Below are positions 1 through 6,018 of a DNA stretch of 9,243 bases, piece after piece; positions within the stretch are counted from its first letter, which is position 1, and each line of letters opens with the position of its first letter. The stretch spans positions 1 through 9,243 of the forward strand of contig CAMFIY010000095.1 in the NCBI GenBank assembly GCA_945952575.1. The letters run 5' to 3'. This DNA comes from an uncultured Leucobacter sp. (lineage in GTDB: Bacteria; Actinomycetota; Actinomycetes; Actinomycetales; Microbacteriaceae). The position numbers and the translations under genes are program-made. The notes under the pieces are model-generated. The model was not told where the DNA came from. It saw nothing but the letters and a program-made list of their open reading frames with translations, and ran no database searches.

Positions 1-951
1 CCCGCCGAGCGGATCGATGCCCCGGTGATTCTGACCGGCAACGCGAAGGGGCTGCTCCCGGAGGCGCATCCGCTGTCCGCCGGGGTGAGCGCCTTCTTCC
101 CGAGCGCGCACCGCCTTCTGGTCGACGCCGACCTCGTGCTCGGGCTCGGCACCGAGCTCTCGGATTCCGAGGGCTTCGCCGTGTCGCCGCCGAACCCGGA
201 TCCGGCGAAGCTGATCCGGGTCGACATCGACGCGGGCTCCGAGCCCCCGGGGCTGCCGCTCCCGACCGTCGAGATGCGGGTGGCCGATTTCATCGAGCTC
301 GCCATCGACTCGCTGCCGTCCGAGCCGATGGGCCGGGGTGCGAACGGCGGGGAGCATCGCGCCGCCGCGGTGCGGACGGAGCTTGCCGAGGAGCGAGCAG
401 CCGACCCGTACGGCCGGTGGATCGAGGCGGTCGAGCGCGCGATCACCGATGAGGTGGTGCTCGTCGCCGACTCGGCCCAGGTCGCCTACCAGTCGCACGG
501 GCTCCTGCGGCTCGATACCCCGGGCAGATGGCTTGCGCCCTACGGATTCGGCACGCTCGGTCCCGCCCTCCCGATGGCGATCGGCGCAGCCGTGGGGTCG
601 GGATCCCGCCCGGTCGTCGCGCTCGCCGGTGACGGCGGCTCTCTCTTCACGCTCGCCGAGCTCGCGACGGCTCGCGACCTCGGCGTCCCGCTCACCCTCG
701 TGATCTGGGACAACGGAGGCTACCGGGAGATCGAGACGTCCTTCCAGCGAGAGGGGATCCGCCCGGCGGGCGTGCAGACCAGCGCGCAGGATCTCGCGGC
801 GATCGCTGCGGGCTTCGGGCTCGCGAGCGCGCGGCTGAGCACGCCTGAGGAGCTGGAGGCGCGGCTGCGAGCCGCGATCGCGGATCGTGCACCCGCCGTC
901 ATCGTGGTGGACGCGCCGGCCGGACTGCGCGTCGGCGCCGACGCAGCCTGA
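1..951 (+). CDS. Thiamine-diphosphate-dependent decarboxylase, AruI-like, 5' end missing
   Basis: The reading frame is open from base 1 to the TGA at 949-951, so 316 C-terminal residues are visible. The start lies outside the window; the GTG at base 25 is internal. Two of the three domains of the acetolactate synthase/pyruvate decarboxylase superfamily are seen. The first is the end of the central domain (residues about 1-100), with APVILTGNAKG, PLSAG and the ADLVLGLGTEL stretch. The second is the C-terminal cofactor domain (about 135-305), with GDGG at 210-213 followed by WDNGGY; D211 and N238 are the expected Mg/thiamine-diphosphate ligands. The TGNAKGLLPEAHPL and GTEL wording resembles 5-guanidino-2-oxopentanoate decarboxylase (AruI), the arginine transaminase-pathway enzyme that decarboxylates the 2-oxo acid of arginine. 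Benzoylformate decarboxylase or a divergent acetolactate synthase remain possible. The family assignment is firm, the substrate is not. It runs tail to tail into serC with no intergenic base. Confidence 0.82.
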   Translation, partial: PAERIDAPVILTGNAKGLLPEAHPLSAGVSAFFPSAHRLLVDADLVLGLGTELSDSEGFAVSPPNPDPAKLIRVDIDAGSEPPGLPLPTVEMRVADFIELAIDSLPSEPMGRGANGGEHRAAAVRTELAEERAADPYGRWIEAVERAITDEVVLVADSAQVAYQSHGLLRLDTPGRWLAPYGFGTLGPALPMAIGAAVGSGSRPVVALAGDGGSLFTLAELATARDLGVPLTLVIWDNGGYREIETSFQREGIRPAGVQTSAQDLAAIAAGFGLASARLSTPEELEARLRAAIADRAPAVIVVDAPAGLRVGADAA

Positions 952-2070
952 CTAGGCGAGCCGTTCCAACACGTAGTCGATCGACGCGGTCAGCGCACGT
1001 ACGTCGTCGGGATCGATCGCGGTGAAGGTCGCGATGCGGAGCTGGTTGCGGCCGAGCTTGCGGTAGGGGTCGGTGTCGACCACGCCGTTCGCGCGGAGCG
1101 CCTGCGAGACGGCTGCCGCATCGACCGACTCGTCGAAGTCGATGGTCACGACGACGTTGGAGCGGTGAGCGGGGTCCGATACGAAGGGCGTGGCGACCGG
1201 AGTGCGCTCCGCCCAGTCGTAGAGCACGGCCGAGCTCTCCGCGGTGCGCGCTGCGGCCCAGGCGAGGCCGCCGTTGCCGTTGATCCAGCGGACCTGCTCG
1301 TCCATCAGCGCGAGCGTCGCGAGCGCGGGCGTGTTCAGCGTCTGATCCTTGCGGGAGTTCTCGATCGCGCCGGCGAGGTTCAGCGTCTCCGGGATGTAGC
1401 GGCCCGAGGCCGCGATCCGCTCGATCCGCTCGATCGCGGCGGGCGAGACGAGCGCGAACCACAGCCCGCCGTCGCTCGCGAAGTTCTTCTGCGGAGAGAA
1501 GTAGTAGACGTCGATCTCGCGGGCGTCGAAGTCGAGCCCGCCCGCTCCGCTCGTCGCGTCGACCACGGTGAGCGCACCGGCATCGCCGGCCACCCGGCTC
1601 ACCCGGGTCATGACGCCGGTGGAGGTCTCGTTGTGCGGGTAGGCGTACACGTCGACGCCCGCCACGGCCGCGGCCTCGCTGCGCGATCCGGCTGCGGCCT
1701 CGCGGATGTCGGGATCCTCGAGCCACGGCGCGGCAGCGGCGGCCTTGCCGAACTTCGCGCCGAACTCGCCGAAGGCGAGGTGCTGGCTGCGACGCTCGAT
1801 CAGCGAGTGCACGGCCGAGTCCCAGAACGTGGTCGCACCGCCGTTGGCGAGCAGGATCTCGTATCCGTCGGGTGCGCCGAAGAGTTCGGCGAGGCCCGAC
1901 CGGACGCTGCCGACCAGAGTCTTCACGGGCGCCTGCCGGTGCGAGGTGCCGAGCAGATGCGGCTGCAGCGAGGCGAGGAAGTCGAGCTGCTCGGTCCGCA
2001 CCTTCGACGGCCCGCAGCCGAATCGTCCGTCGGCGGGCAGGAGGTCGGCGGGGATCGCGATGTCAGGCAT
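952..2070 (-). CDS. serC: Phosphoserine aminotransferase
   Basis: A complete 372-residue protein reads from an ATG at 2070-2068 to a TAG at 954-952. It is a cytoplasmic pyridoxal-phosphate enzyme of the class V aminotransferase fold. It converts 3-phosphohydroxypyruvate and glutamate to phosphoserine and 2-oxoglutarate, the second step of serine synthesis; it can also act in pyridoxine synthesis in some bacteria. The N-terminal FGCGPSKVR segment, the GGATTFWDSA cofactor-phosphate region (77-86), D171 in VVDATSG (pyridine-nitrogen contact) and K195 in FSPQKNFASDGG (Schiff-base lysine) are all present. The SPQKNFASDGG wording and the overall length fit the actinobacterial SerC group. The neighbours (the AruI-like gene downstream, ideR divergent) give no pathway link. 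Only the AGGA touching the ATG could serve as a ribosome site, but a -10 box lies exactly six bases upstream, so the mRNA is probably leaderless. Confidence 0.95.
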   Translation of the reverse strand: MPDIAIPADLLPADGRFGCGPSKVRTEQLDFLASLQPHLLGTSHRQAPVKTLVGSVRSGLAELFGAPDGYEILLANGGATTFWDSAVHSLIERRSQHLAFGEFGAKFGKAAAAAPWLEDPDIREAAAGSRSEAAAVAGVDVYAYPHNETSTGVMTRVSRVAGDAGALTVVDATSGAGGLDFDAREIDVYYFSPQKNFASDGGLWFALVSPAAIERIERIAASGRYIPETLNLAGAIENSRKDQTLNTPALATLALMDEQVRWINGNGGLAWAAARTAESSAVLYDWAERTPVATPFVSDPAHRSNVVVTIDFDESVDAAAVSQALRANGVVDTDPYRKLGRNQLRIATFTAIDPDDVRALTASIDYVLERLA

Positions 2071-2076
2071 TCCTCG

Positions 2077-2082
2077 AGTCTA
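2077..2082 (-). promoter_or_regulatory. serC -10 box, probably leaderless transcript
   Basis: On the minus strand, TAGACT is followed by exactly six bases (CGAGGA) and then the serC ATG. A -10 hexamer normally ends six or seven bases before the transcription start, so transcription should begin at or next to the A of the ATG. No convincing -35 hexamer stands 16-18 bp upstream (CGATCC at 17). Leaderless genes with a TANNNT box at this spacing are common in actinobacteria. The alternative is that AGGA directly before the ATG works as a poorly spaced Shine-Dalgarno site on a longer transcript. Confidence 0.6.
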
Positions 2083-2134
2083 CTTCGCGGCGGGGTCGCG
2101 GATCGTCGTCCCAGCGAGCTGCCGGTGCGACCAC

Positions 2135-2163
2135 TAAGCTGGGGGTTCGGCACTGGCGGAAGG
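2135..2163 (+). promoter_or_regulatory. ideR -10 box and ribosome binding site
   Basis: TAAGCT at 2135-2140 fits the TANNNT actinobacterial -10 and predicts a start near 2147, giving a leader of about 23 bases. GGAAGG at 2158-2163 is a good Shine-Dalgarno site, six bases before the ATG at 2170. No good -35 hexamer is visible. The -10 is supported only by its position, while the ribosome site is strong and fixes the start codon. Confidence 0.5.
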
Positions 2164-2169
2164 TGTGGG

Positions 2170-2865
2170 ATGACCGACCTCATCGATACGACCGAGATGT
2201 ATCTCCGCACGATCCTCGAGCTCGAGGAGGAGGGCATCGTGCCGCTGCGTGCCCGGATCTCGGAGCGCCTCGGCCATTCCGGCCCCACCGTCTCGCAGAC
2301 CGTGGCGCGGATGGAGCGCGACGGTCTGGTCGTCGTGACCGACGACCGCCACCTCGAGCTCACCGATGAGGGGCGGGGCAAGGCCGTGCGGGTGATGCGC
2401 AAGCACCGCCTGGCCGAGCGCCTGCTCGCCGACGTCATCGGCCTCGAGTGGGAGTACCTCCACGAGGAGGCCTGCCGCTGGGAGCACGTGATGAGCGAGC
2501 AGGTGGAGCGGAAGCTGCTCGGGATCCTGAACAACCCGACGGAGTCGCCGTACGGCAATCCGATCCCGGGCCTCGAGGGCCTGGGTGCGCGGCCGACCCC
2601 CGCCTTCCAATCCGGCGTCGAGAGCGTGGTGAGCGTCCTCGACGAACGCGGCGGCGCGATCGAGGCGACGATCCGGAGACTCGCGGAGCCGTTGCAATTC
2701 GATCCCGAGCTGCTCTCCCGGATCGCGGACGCAGGCATCCGGCCCGGGAACCGGGCGCGGTTCGCCAGGGCGGGCGCGTACGTGCGCATCGAGGCGGAGG
2801 GCGGCGCCGATGCGGCGATCGAGCTCTCCGAGGAGACCGCCGCGCACATCTTCATCATCCCCTGA
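2170..2865 (+). CDS. ideR: Iron-dependent transcriptional repressor, DtxR/IdeR family
   Basis: The protein has 231 residues and closely matches mycobacterial IdeR in wording, for example TTEMYLRTI, SGPTVSQTVARMERDGL, HRLAERLL and EACRWEHVMSE. Three domains are visible. A winged helix-turn-helix DNA-binding domain (about 1-72) comes first, then the metal-binding and dimerisation domain (about 73-140, ending in NNPTESPYGNPIPG), then a C-terminal SH3-like domain (about 150-231). The primary metal ligands M10, C102, E105 and H106 and the ancillary ligands H79, E83 and H98 stand at the same numbers as in DtxR. Cys102, rather than the Glu of MntR, points to Fe(II). The third-domain ligands E170/Q173 of DtxR appear changed (D178 and L181 by alignment by eye). 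With iron bound it should dimerise on TTAGGTTAGSCTAACCTAA-type operators and repress iron uptake genes. The reading frame stays open far upstream, but GGAAGG before the ATG at 2170 and the family N-terminus fix the start. Confidence 0.95.
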   Translation: MTDLIDTTEMYLRTILELEEEGIVPLRARISERLGHSGPTVSQTVARMERDGLVVVTDDRHLELTDEGRGKAVRVMRKHRLAERLLADVIGLEWEYLHEEACRWEHVMSEQVERKLLGILNNPTESPYGNPIPGLEGLGARPTPAFQSGVESVVSVLDERGGAIEATIRRLAEPLQFDPELLSRIADAGIRPGNRARFARAGAYVRIEAEGGADAAIELSEETAAHIFIIP

Positions 2866-2868
2866 CCC

Positions 2869-2896
2869 GCCTACCCGCCTGAACCCTGCGGTGGGC
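2869..2896 (+). terminator. Possible hairpin terminator after ideR
   Basis: In the 81-bp gap between ideR and gdhA, GCCTACCCGC can pair with GCGGTGGGC. This gives nine base pairs (one a G-U pair), one bulged C and a nine-base loop, beginning four bases after the ideR stop codon. There is no U-tract behind it, so it is at best a GC-stem-only terminator or an attenuating structure. It is the only sign that gdhA may be transcribed separately from ideR. Confidence 0.3.
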
Positions 2897-2946
2897 CGAT
2901 CGGTCGCGCCGAGGATGGAGCTGATACCAGAACGAAGGAGTCGAGA

Positions 2947-4299
2947 GTGCCGCCAGTCACCCCCGAAGCACATGTCCGCGCCGTCGCCGAGGTCGTCGAG
3001 CGGCGCAGCCCGAACGAACCCGAGTTCCTGCAGGCCGTGAGGGAAGTGCTCGACACGCTGGTCCCGGTGCTCGCCGAGCACCCCGAGATCGTCGAGGCAG
3101 ACGTGCTCGAGCGGCTGGTCGAGCCGGAGCGGCAGGTCATGTTCCGGGTGCCCTGGGTGGACGACGAGAACCGGGTGCGGGTCAATCGCGGCTTCCGCGT
3201 GCAGTTCAACTCGGCGCTCGGCCCGTTCAAGGGCGGGCTCCGCTTCCATCCGAGCGTGAATCTCTCGGTCGTGAAGTTCCTCGGTTTCGAGCAGATCTTC
3301 AAGAACGCGCTGACCGGGCAGCGCATCGGCGGCGGCAAGGGCGGATCCGACTTCGATCCGCGCGGCCGGAGCGATCTCGAAGTGATGCGATTCTGCCAGA
3401 GCTATATGACCGAGCTCTATCGCTACATCGGCGCGCAGACGGATGTGCCCGCCGGCGACATCGGGGTGGGCGGTCGGGAGATCGGCTACCTCTTCGGGCA
3501 GTACCGTCGGCTCACCAACGGTCACGAGTCGGGTGCGCTCACCGGCAAGGGCACGGGGTGGGGCGGTGCGGAGGTCCGCACGCAGGCCACCGGCTACGGG
3601 GCCGTCTACTTCGCCGAGGAGATGCTCGAGCGGGCCGGGGAGGGCATCGAGGGCCGTGACGCGATCGTCTCCGGATCCGGCAACGTCGCGATCTACGTGA
3701 TCGAGAAGGTCGAGCAGCTGGGCGGCCGCGCGATCACCGCTTCGGACTCGTCGGGGTACATCGTCGACGAGCGCGGGATCGACGTGGCGCTGCTCAAGCA
3801 GCTCAAAGAGATGGAGCGGGCGCGGATCTCGGAGTACGTCGCACGCCGGCCGGGTGCGCGCTTCGTCGAGGGCGGATCGGTGTGGGAGGTGCCGGGAGAG
3901 CTGGCGTTCCCGTGCGCCACTCAGAACGAGCTCGACAAGGGTGCGGCGCGCAGGCTGATCGCCGGCGGCGTGCGTGCGGTGACCGAGGGCGCGAACATGC
4001 CGACGACGCCGGAGGCGGTGGAGCTCTTCCAGCAGGCCGGGGTGCTGTTCGCGCCGGGCAAGGCCGCGAATGCCGGCGGGGTCGCGACCTCGGCGCTCGA
4101 GATGAGCCAGAACGCCGCGCGGGATCGCTGGGACTTCGCGGAGAGCGAGGATCGGCTGCATCGGATCATGCGGGAGGTCCACGACGCGAGCTTCGCGGCG
4201 TCCGAACGGTACGGGCGCCCCGGCGACTACGTCCTGGGTGCGAATGCGGCCGGGTTCGTGACGGTGGCAGGCGCGATGATCGACCAGGGAGTGGTCTGA
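2947..4299 (+). CDS. gdhA: Glutamate dehydrogenase, GdhA type (probably NADP-specific)
   Basis: A 450-residue protein starts at GTG 2947. AAGGAG at 2935-2940, six bases upstream, sets the start. The length is that of the hexameric GdhA class (about 445-450 residues). The enzyme makes glutamate from 2-oxoglutarate, ammonium and reduced cofactor in the cytoplasm. The substrate domain (about 55-200) contains LGPFKGGLRFHP with K95, the catalytic lysine K131 in GGGKGGSDFDP, and D171 in PAGDIGVGGREIG. The cofactor Rossmann domain (about 205-375) contains SGSGNVA at 242-248 and ASDSSGYI at 265-272, as in NADP-dependent GdhA of Escherichia coli. TEGANMPTTPEA at 346-357 and the C-terminal helices complete the fold, and no key residue is missing. 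NADP specificity is inferred from similarity, not proven. No clear promoter hexamers are seen in the 81-bp gap upstream, so cotranscription with ideR is possible. Confidence 0.96.
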   Translation: MPPVTPEAHVRAVAEVVERRSPNEPEFLQAVREVLDTLVPVLAEHPEIVEADVLERLVEPERQVMFRVPWVDDENRVRVNRGFRVQFNSALGPFKGGLRFHPSVNLSVVKFLGFEQIFKNALTGQRIGGGKGGSDFDPRGRSDLEVMRFCQSYMTELYRYIGAQTDVPAGDIGVGGREIGYLFGQYRRLTNGHESGALTGKGTGWGGAEVRTQATGYGAVYFAEEMLERAGEGIEGRDAIVSGSGNVAIYVIEKVEQLGGRAITASDSSGYIVDERGIDVALLKQLKEMERARISEYVARRPGARFVEGGSVWEVPGELAFPCATQNELDKGAARRLIAGGVRAVTEGANMPTTPEAVELFQQAGVLFAPGKAANAGGVATSALEMSQNAARDRWDFAESEDRLHRIMREVHDASFAASERYGRPGDYVLGANAAGFVTVAGAMIDQGVV

Positions 4300-4398
4300 A
4301 AACCTTCGACCAGGACTTGAGATTTCACTCGATATCGAACAATGCAATTTCTCAGGAACGTTGATTTCATGCGGATCTCGAGGGTGCTCGGAGGAATC

Positions 4399-4425
4399 GT
4401 AACCGCAGCGTGACAATTCCGTGAT
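4399..4425 (+). promoter_or_regulatory. Three GTRAY direct repeats at 11-bp period, MtrA-like site
   Basis: GTAAC (4399-4403), GTGAC (4410-4414) and GTGAT (4421-4425) recur at exactly one helical turn, on the same face of the DNA, upstream of the NlpC/P60 gene. The middle copy coincides with the -35 element. OmpR/PhoB-family response regulators bind such direct repeats with about 11-bp phasing, and the actinobacterial member MtrA is known to control cell-wall hydrolase genes. Assignment to MtrA is inference; the short repeats could be chance. Confidence 0.4.
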
Positions 4426-4438
4426 CTTCGGTTAGGCT
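4410..4438 (+). promoter_or_regulatory. Sigma-70-type promoter of the NlpC/P60 gene
   Basis: GTGACA at 4410-4415 (five of six bases of TTGACA) and TAGGCT at 4433-4438 (TANNNT) are separated by an ideal 17 bp. The expected start is near 4445, which leaves an untranslated leader of about 100 bases before the GTG at 4545. This is the best-formed promoter in the window and sits in its most AT-rich block. At 47.5% GC (95 of 200 bases counted), bases 4301-4500 lie far below the coding DNA. Confidence 0.7.
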
Positions 4439-4445
4439 AATCAGG
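4427..4445. promoter_or_regulatory. Candidate IdeR/DtxR iron box over the -10 element
   Basis: The 19 bases from 4427 agree at 14 positions with the DtxR/IdeR operator TTAGGTTAGSCTAACCTAA, including an unbroken run of 11, GGTTAGGCTAA (4430-4440). Mismatches are at operator positions 3, 15, 17, 18 and 19, so the left half is near perfect and the right half weak. The site covers the -10 hexamer, where DtxR-family operators usually lie. Caution: six of the matching bases are the -10 box itself, so part of the agreement is expected. Confidence 0.45.
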
Positions 4446-4456
4446 ATCTTTGGTCC

Positions 4457-4469
4457 AAACGGGCCGTTT
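4457..4469. repeat. Short perfect dyad in the NlpC/P60 leader
   Basis: AAACGG and CCGTTT flank a single G, a perfect 6+1+6 palindrome about 12-24 bases after the predicted transcription start. An overlapping RNA hairpin (GGTCC-AAAC-GGGCC, with one G-U pair) can form at 4452-4465. Either could be an operator half-site pair or a leader structure. No known riboswitch class was recognised. Confidence 0.35.
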
Positions 4470-4544
4470 CTCTCATCGAGAACGATACGTAAGGCAAAAA
4501 ATTTGATTCAGCACCCCGGTTCAGTTCATACTCCCGGAGCCGCA

Positions 4545-5186
4545 GTGACGGTCAGGGCGGCCCGCAAGTCGTCGACCGCTGGGAAGCTCGCCCGCACCGT
4601 CGCGGCAGGCGTCATCAGTGTCGGGCTCGTCGGTGTCTTCGCCCTCCCCGCCTACGCGACCGCGGAGGTCGAAGAGGCCCGCTACTACACTCCGGTGCAG
4701 CAGCAGGAGCTCACCACGGCGTTCGCCGAGGACTCCTCGATCGACACGCAGGCTCCGGTGGCGAAGAAGGCGGAGCCGAAGGCCGTCACCGCGGTCGCGG
4801 ACGGTCTGCGGGCCGAACCGGGCACCGGTAGCGGTGGCTTCAGCGGCAAGGATCTGCCCGCGGGCAAGGGCGCATCGGGTCTCGTGGCCGCGGCGCTCGC
4901 ACAGCTCGGCGACGCGCAGGACTGCACCGCGATGGTCGAGCGCGCGATGCGGGCCATCGGCTACTCGGTGGGGGATGTGGGCGTCGAGGGCTTCAACGGC
5001 TTCGGCAAGATCGTCACCTCGGGATCCTACGCTCCGGGTGACATCCTGGTCTGGCCCGGCCAGCCCCACGTCGCGATCTACATCGGCAACGGCCAGGCGG
5101 TGCACGGCGGGTACAACGGCACCACCGTCGTCGCCGACTACCGTTCGTACGGCCAGGCTCCCGCCTATGTCGTGCGGATCGGCTGA
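4545..5186 (+). CDS. Secreted NlpC/P60-like cysteine peptidase (cell-wall hydrolase)
   Basis: The preferred start is GTG 4545, with GGAG at 4536-4539 five bases upstream, giving 213 residues. The frame is open back to a TTG at 4503, but codons 4503-4544 have third positions mostly A or T, unlike the rest of the gene, so they look untranslated. Residues 1-40 form a signal peptide: basic MTVRAARKSSTAGK, a hydrophobic core, then a cut after ATA. An Ala/Pro-rich linker follows (about 41-107), then a C-terminal catalytic domain (108-213). That domain has C127 in QDCTAMVERAMRAIG, H175 in PHVAIYIGNGQAVHGG and H187 in the same stretch, the expected Cys-His-polar triad. The domain is short and lacks the usual YVWGG-type approach to the cysteine. 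Family members cleave peptide bonds of peptidoglycan stem peptides outside the membrane. With no binding domain seen, it may be a small amidase/endopeptidase. It forms its own transcription unit. Confidence 0.85.
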   Translation: MTVRAARKSSTAGKLARTVAAGVISVGLVGVFALPAYATAEVEEARYYTPVQQQELTTAFAEDSSIDTQAPVAKKAEPKAVTAVADGLRAEPGTGSGGFSGKDLPAGKGASGLVAAALAQLGDAQDCTAMVERAMRAIGYSVGDVGVEGFNGFGKIVTSGSYAPGDILVWPGQPHVAIYIGNGQAVHGGYNGTTVVADYRSYGQAPAYVVRIG

Positions 5187-5219
5187 GCGCGAGTTTCGCA
5201 CACCACACGTTTCCAGATG

Positions 5220-5246
5220 AAGGCGTCGCCCATGGCGGCGCCTTTT
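5220..5246 (+). terminator. Rho-independent terminator of the NlpC/P60 gene
   Basis: GGCGTCGCC (5222-5230) pairs with GGCGGCGCC (5234-5242) over nine base pairs, one of them U-G, closing a three-base CAT loop. The stem is extended by AA/TT and followed by TTTT. It starts 33 bases after the stop codon and isolates the gene from the next unit. Confidence 0.85.
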
Positions 5247-5283
5247 CTGTTGCGCCGCGCGGGTTCCGCCGCGGCGAGAAGAC

Positions 5284-5289
5284 TAGGAT
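5284..5289 (+). promoter_or_regulatory. -10 box of the pseudo-ABC/YhgE operon
   Basis: TAGGAT fits the TANNNT -10 pattern seen elsewhere in the window. Transcription would begin near 5296, leaving a leader of about 30 bases that contains AGGAG (5316-5320), five bases before the GTG start at 5326. No matching -35 is visible. Confidence 0.5.
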
Positions 5290-5325
5290 CATGTCAGTCC
5301 GTCCGGCTGCGCGAGAGGAGACCCG

Positions 5326-6018
5326 GTGAGGGTTCGAGCGACAGGAGTCAGCAAGGGGTCGAACGGCCGGGCGCTCCCCGCCACCGACGTATCCATGACC
5401 TCCGGTACGGCGGTCTTCGTGGAGGCGGAGACCGAGCAGCGGCCGACCGTCCTCGGTCTGATCATGACGGGCCGGATGCGGCCGGACTCCGGGGCGGTCA
5501 CGCTGGACGGGGCGGCTGACACCGCCGGCCTCCGGCGCTCGCTCGCGCTCGTCGACGCGCCCTCGGTGAGCGAACCCCACTCCGACGTGACGCTGGTGCA
5601 CGTCGTGGCCGAGGAGCTGATGTTCGCGGGGCGTCCGGCCGGCATCGTCCGCGCTCGGCGCGAGCTGGAGCGATTCGGGCTGCGCGGGCAGTCGGGTGTG
5701 CCGATCGGGCAGGTGGATCCCGAGGCGCGGATCCGGGTGCTCTGCGAACTGGCGCTTCAGCGGCCGGGGGTGCAAGGCATCGTCCTGGTGTCCCCCGATC
5801 GTCATGGCGGCGATCCCGAGGCATGGTGGGGAATCGCGTGCGAGCTCGCGGCGGCCGGGCCGGCGGTACTGGTGATCGCGGGTCGCGCGGCCCGAGCGGC
5901 GATCGCGGCCCATCCGGACGGATGGCGCACCGGAGAGGTGATGCCCCTGCGCACCGATGCCGATCCCTCTGCGGACGATTCGGCGGTGGCGGGCAGCGAG
6001 ACGGAGGAGCGGGCATGA
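5326..6018 (+). CDS. Degenerate ABC-type ATPase-fold protein lacking nucleotide-binding motifs
   Basis: A 230-residue cytoplasmic protein (no signal or membrane segment) starts at GTG 5326 behind AGGAG. Its layout follows an ABC transporter ATPase: an opening beta strand RVRATGVSK (2-10), a hydrophobic strand (28-34), then a stretch LGLIMTGRMRPDSGAVTLDG (43-62) that matches the region after Walker A. The motifs themselves are gone. The Walker A loop is replaced by EAETEQRPT (33-41) with no GxxGxGKS/T lysine. The Q-loop position reads LVDAPS. The signature region is IGQVDPEARIRVL instead of LSGGQ. The Walker B/catalytic Asp-Glu become Ser-Pro (LVSPDRHGGD, 154-163), and the H-loop His appears as Gly (VLVIAG). 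It therefore should not bind or hydrolyse ATP in the usual way. The gene overlaps the YhgE-like gene by four bases (ATGA), so the two are translationally coupled. It may be a structural or regulatory partner of that membrane protein (inference). Confidence 0.75.
   Translation: MRVRATGVSKGSNGRALPATDVSMTSGTAVFVEAETEQRPTVLGLIMTGRMRPDSGAVTLDGAADTAGLRRSLALVDAPSVSEPHSDVTLVHVVAEELMFAGRPAGIVRARRELERFGLRGQSGVPIGQVDPEARIRVLCELALQRPGVQGIVLVSPDRHGGDPEAWWGIACELAAAGPAVLVIAGRAARAAIAAHPDGWRTGEVMPLRTDADPSADDSAVAGSETEERA

Noticed and set aside
1165..2169. Upstream extension of the ideR frame through serC
   Set aside because: It overlaps serC on the other strand. The ideR start at 2170 has a good ribosome site and the conserved family N-terminus.
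4282..4296. GACCA/TGGTC hairpin at the end of gdhA as its terminator
   Set aside because: It has only five base pairs, lies before the stop codon and has no U-tract. No convincing gdhA terminator was found.
2134..4416. A 760-codon minus-strand frame opposite ideR and gdhA
   Set aside because: Long antisense frames are expected in GC-rich DNA. Both plus-strand genes are unmistakable, and the minus translation is low-complexity, rich in Arg, His, Asp and Leu, with no family motif.
4300..4544. A cyclic-di-AMP (ydaO-type) riboswitch or an ECF sigma promoter before the peptidase gene
   Set aside because: Cell-wall hydrolases in actinobacteria often carry ydaO-type riboswitches, but the conserved core sequences were not found. 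GGAAC (4355) and GGAAT (4393) lack a matching GTT at the right spacing.
5291..5329. A 12-codon upstream frame (MSVRPAAREETR) whose TGA overlaps the GTG start of the pseudo-ATPase gene
   Set aside because: The arrangement looks like a coupled leader peptide, but the predicted transcription start (near 5296) lies after its ATG and it has no ribosome site. It would be worth reviving only if the start maps further upstream.
5823..6014. 64-codon N-terminal extension of the YhgE-like protein
   Set aside because: It overlaps the pseudo-ATPase gene in another frame, is Arg/Gly-rich with no hydrophobic or family sequence, and the ATG at 6015 has a strong ribosome site.
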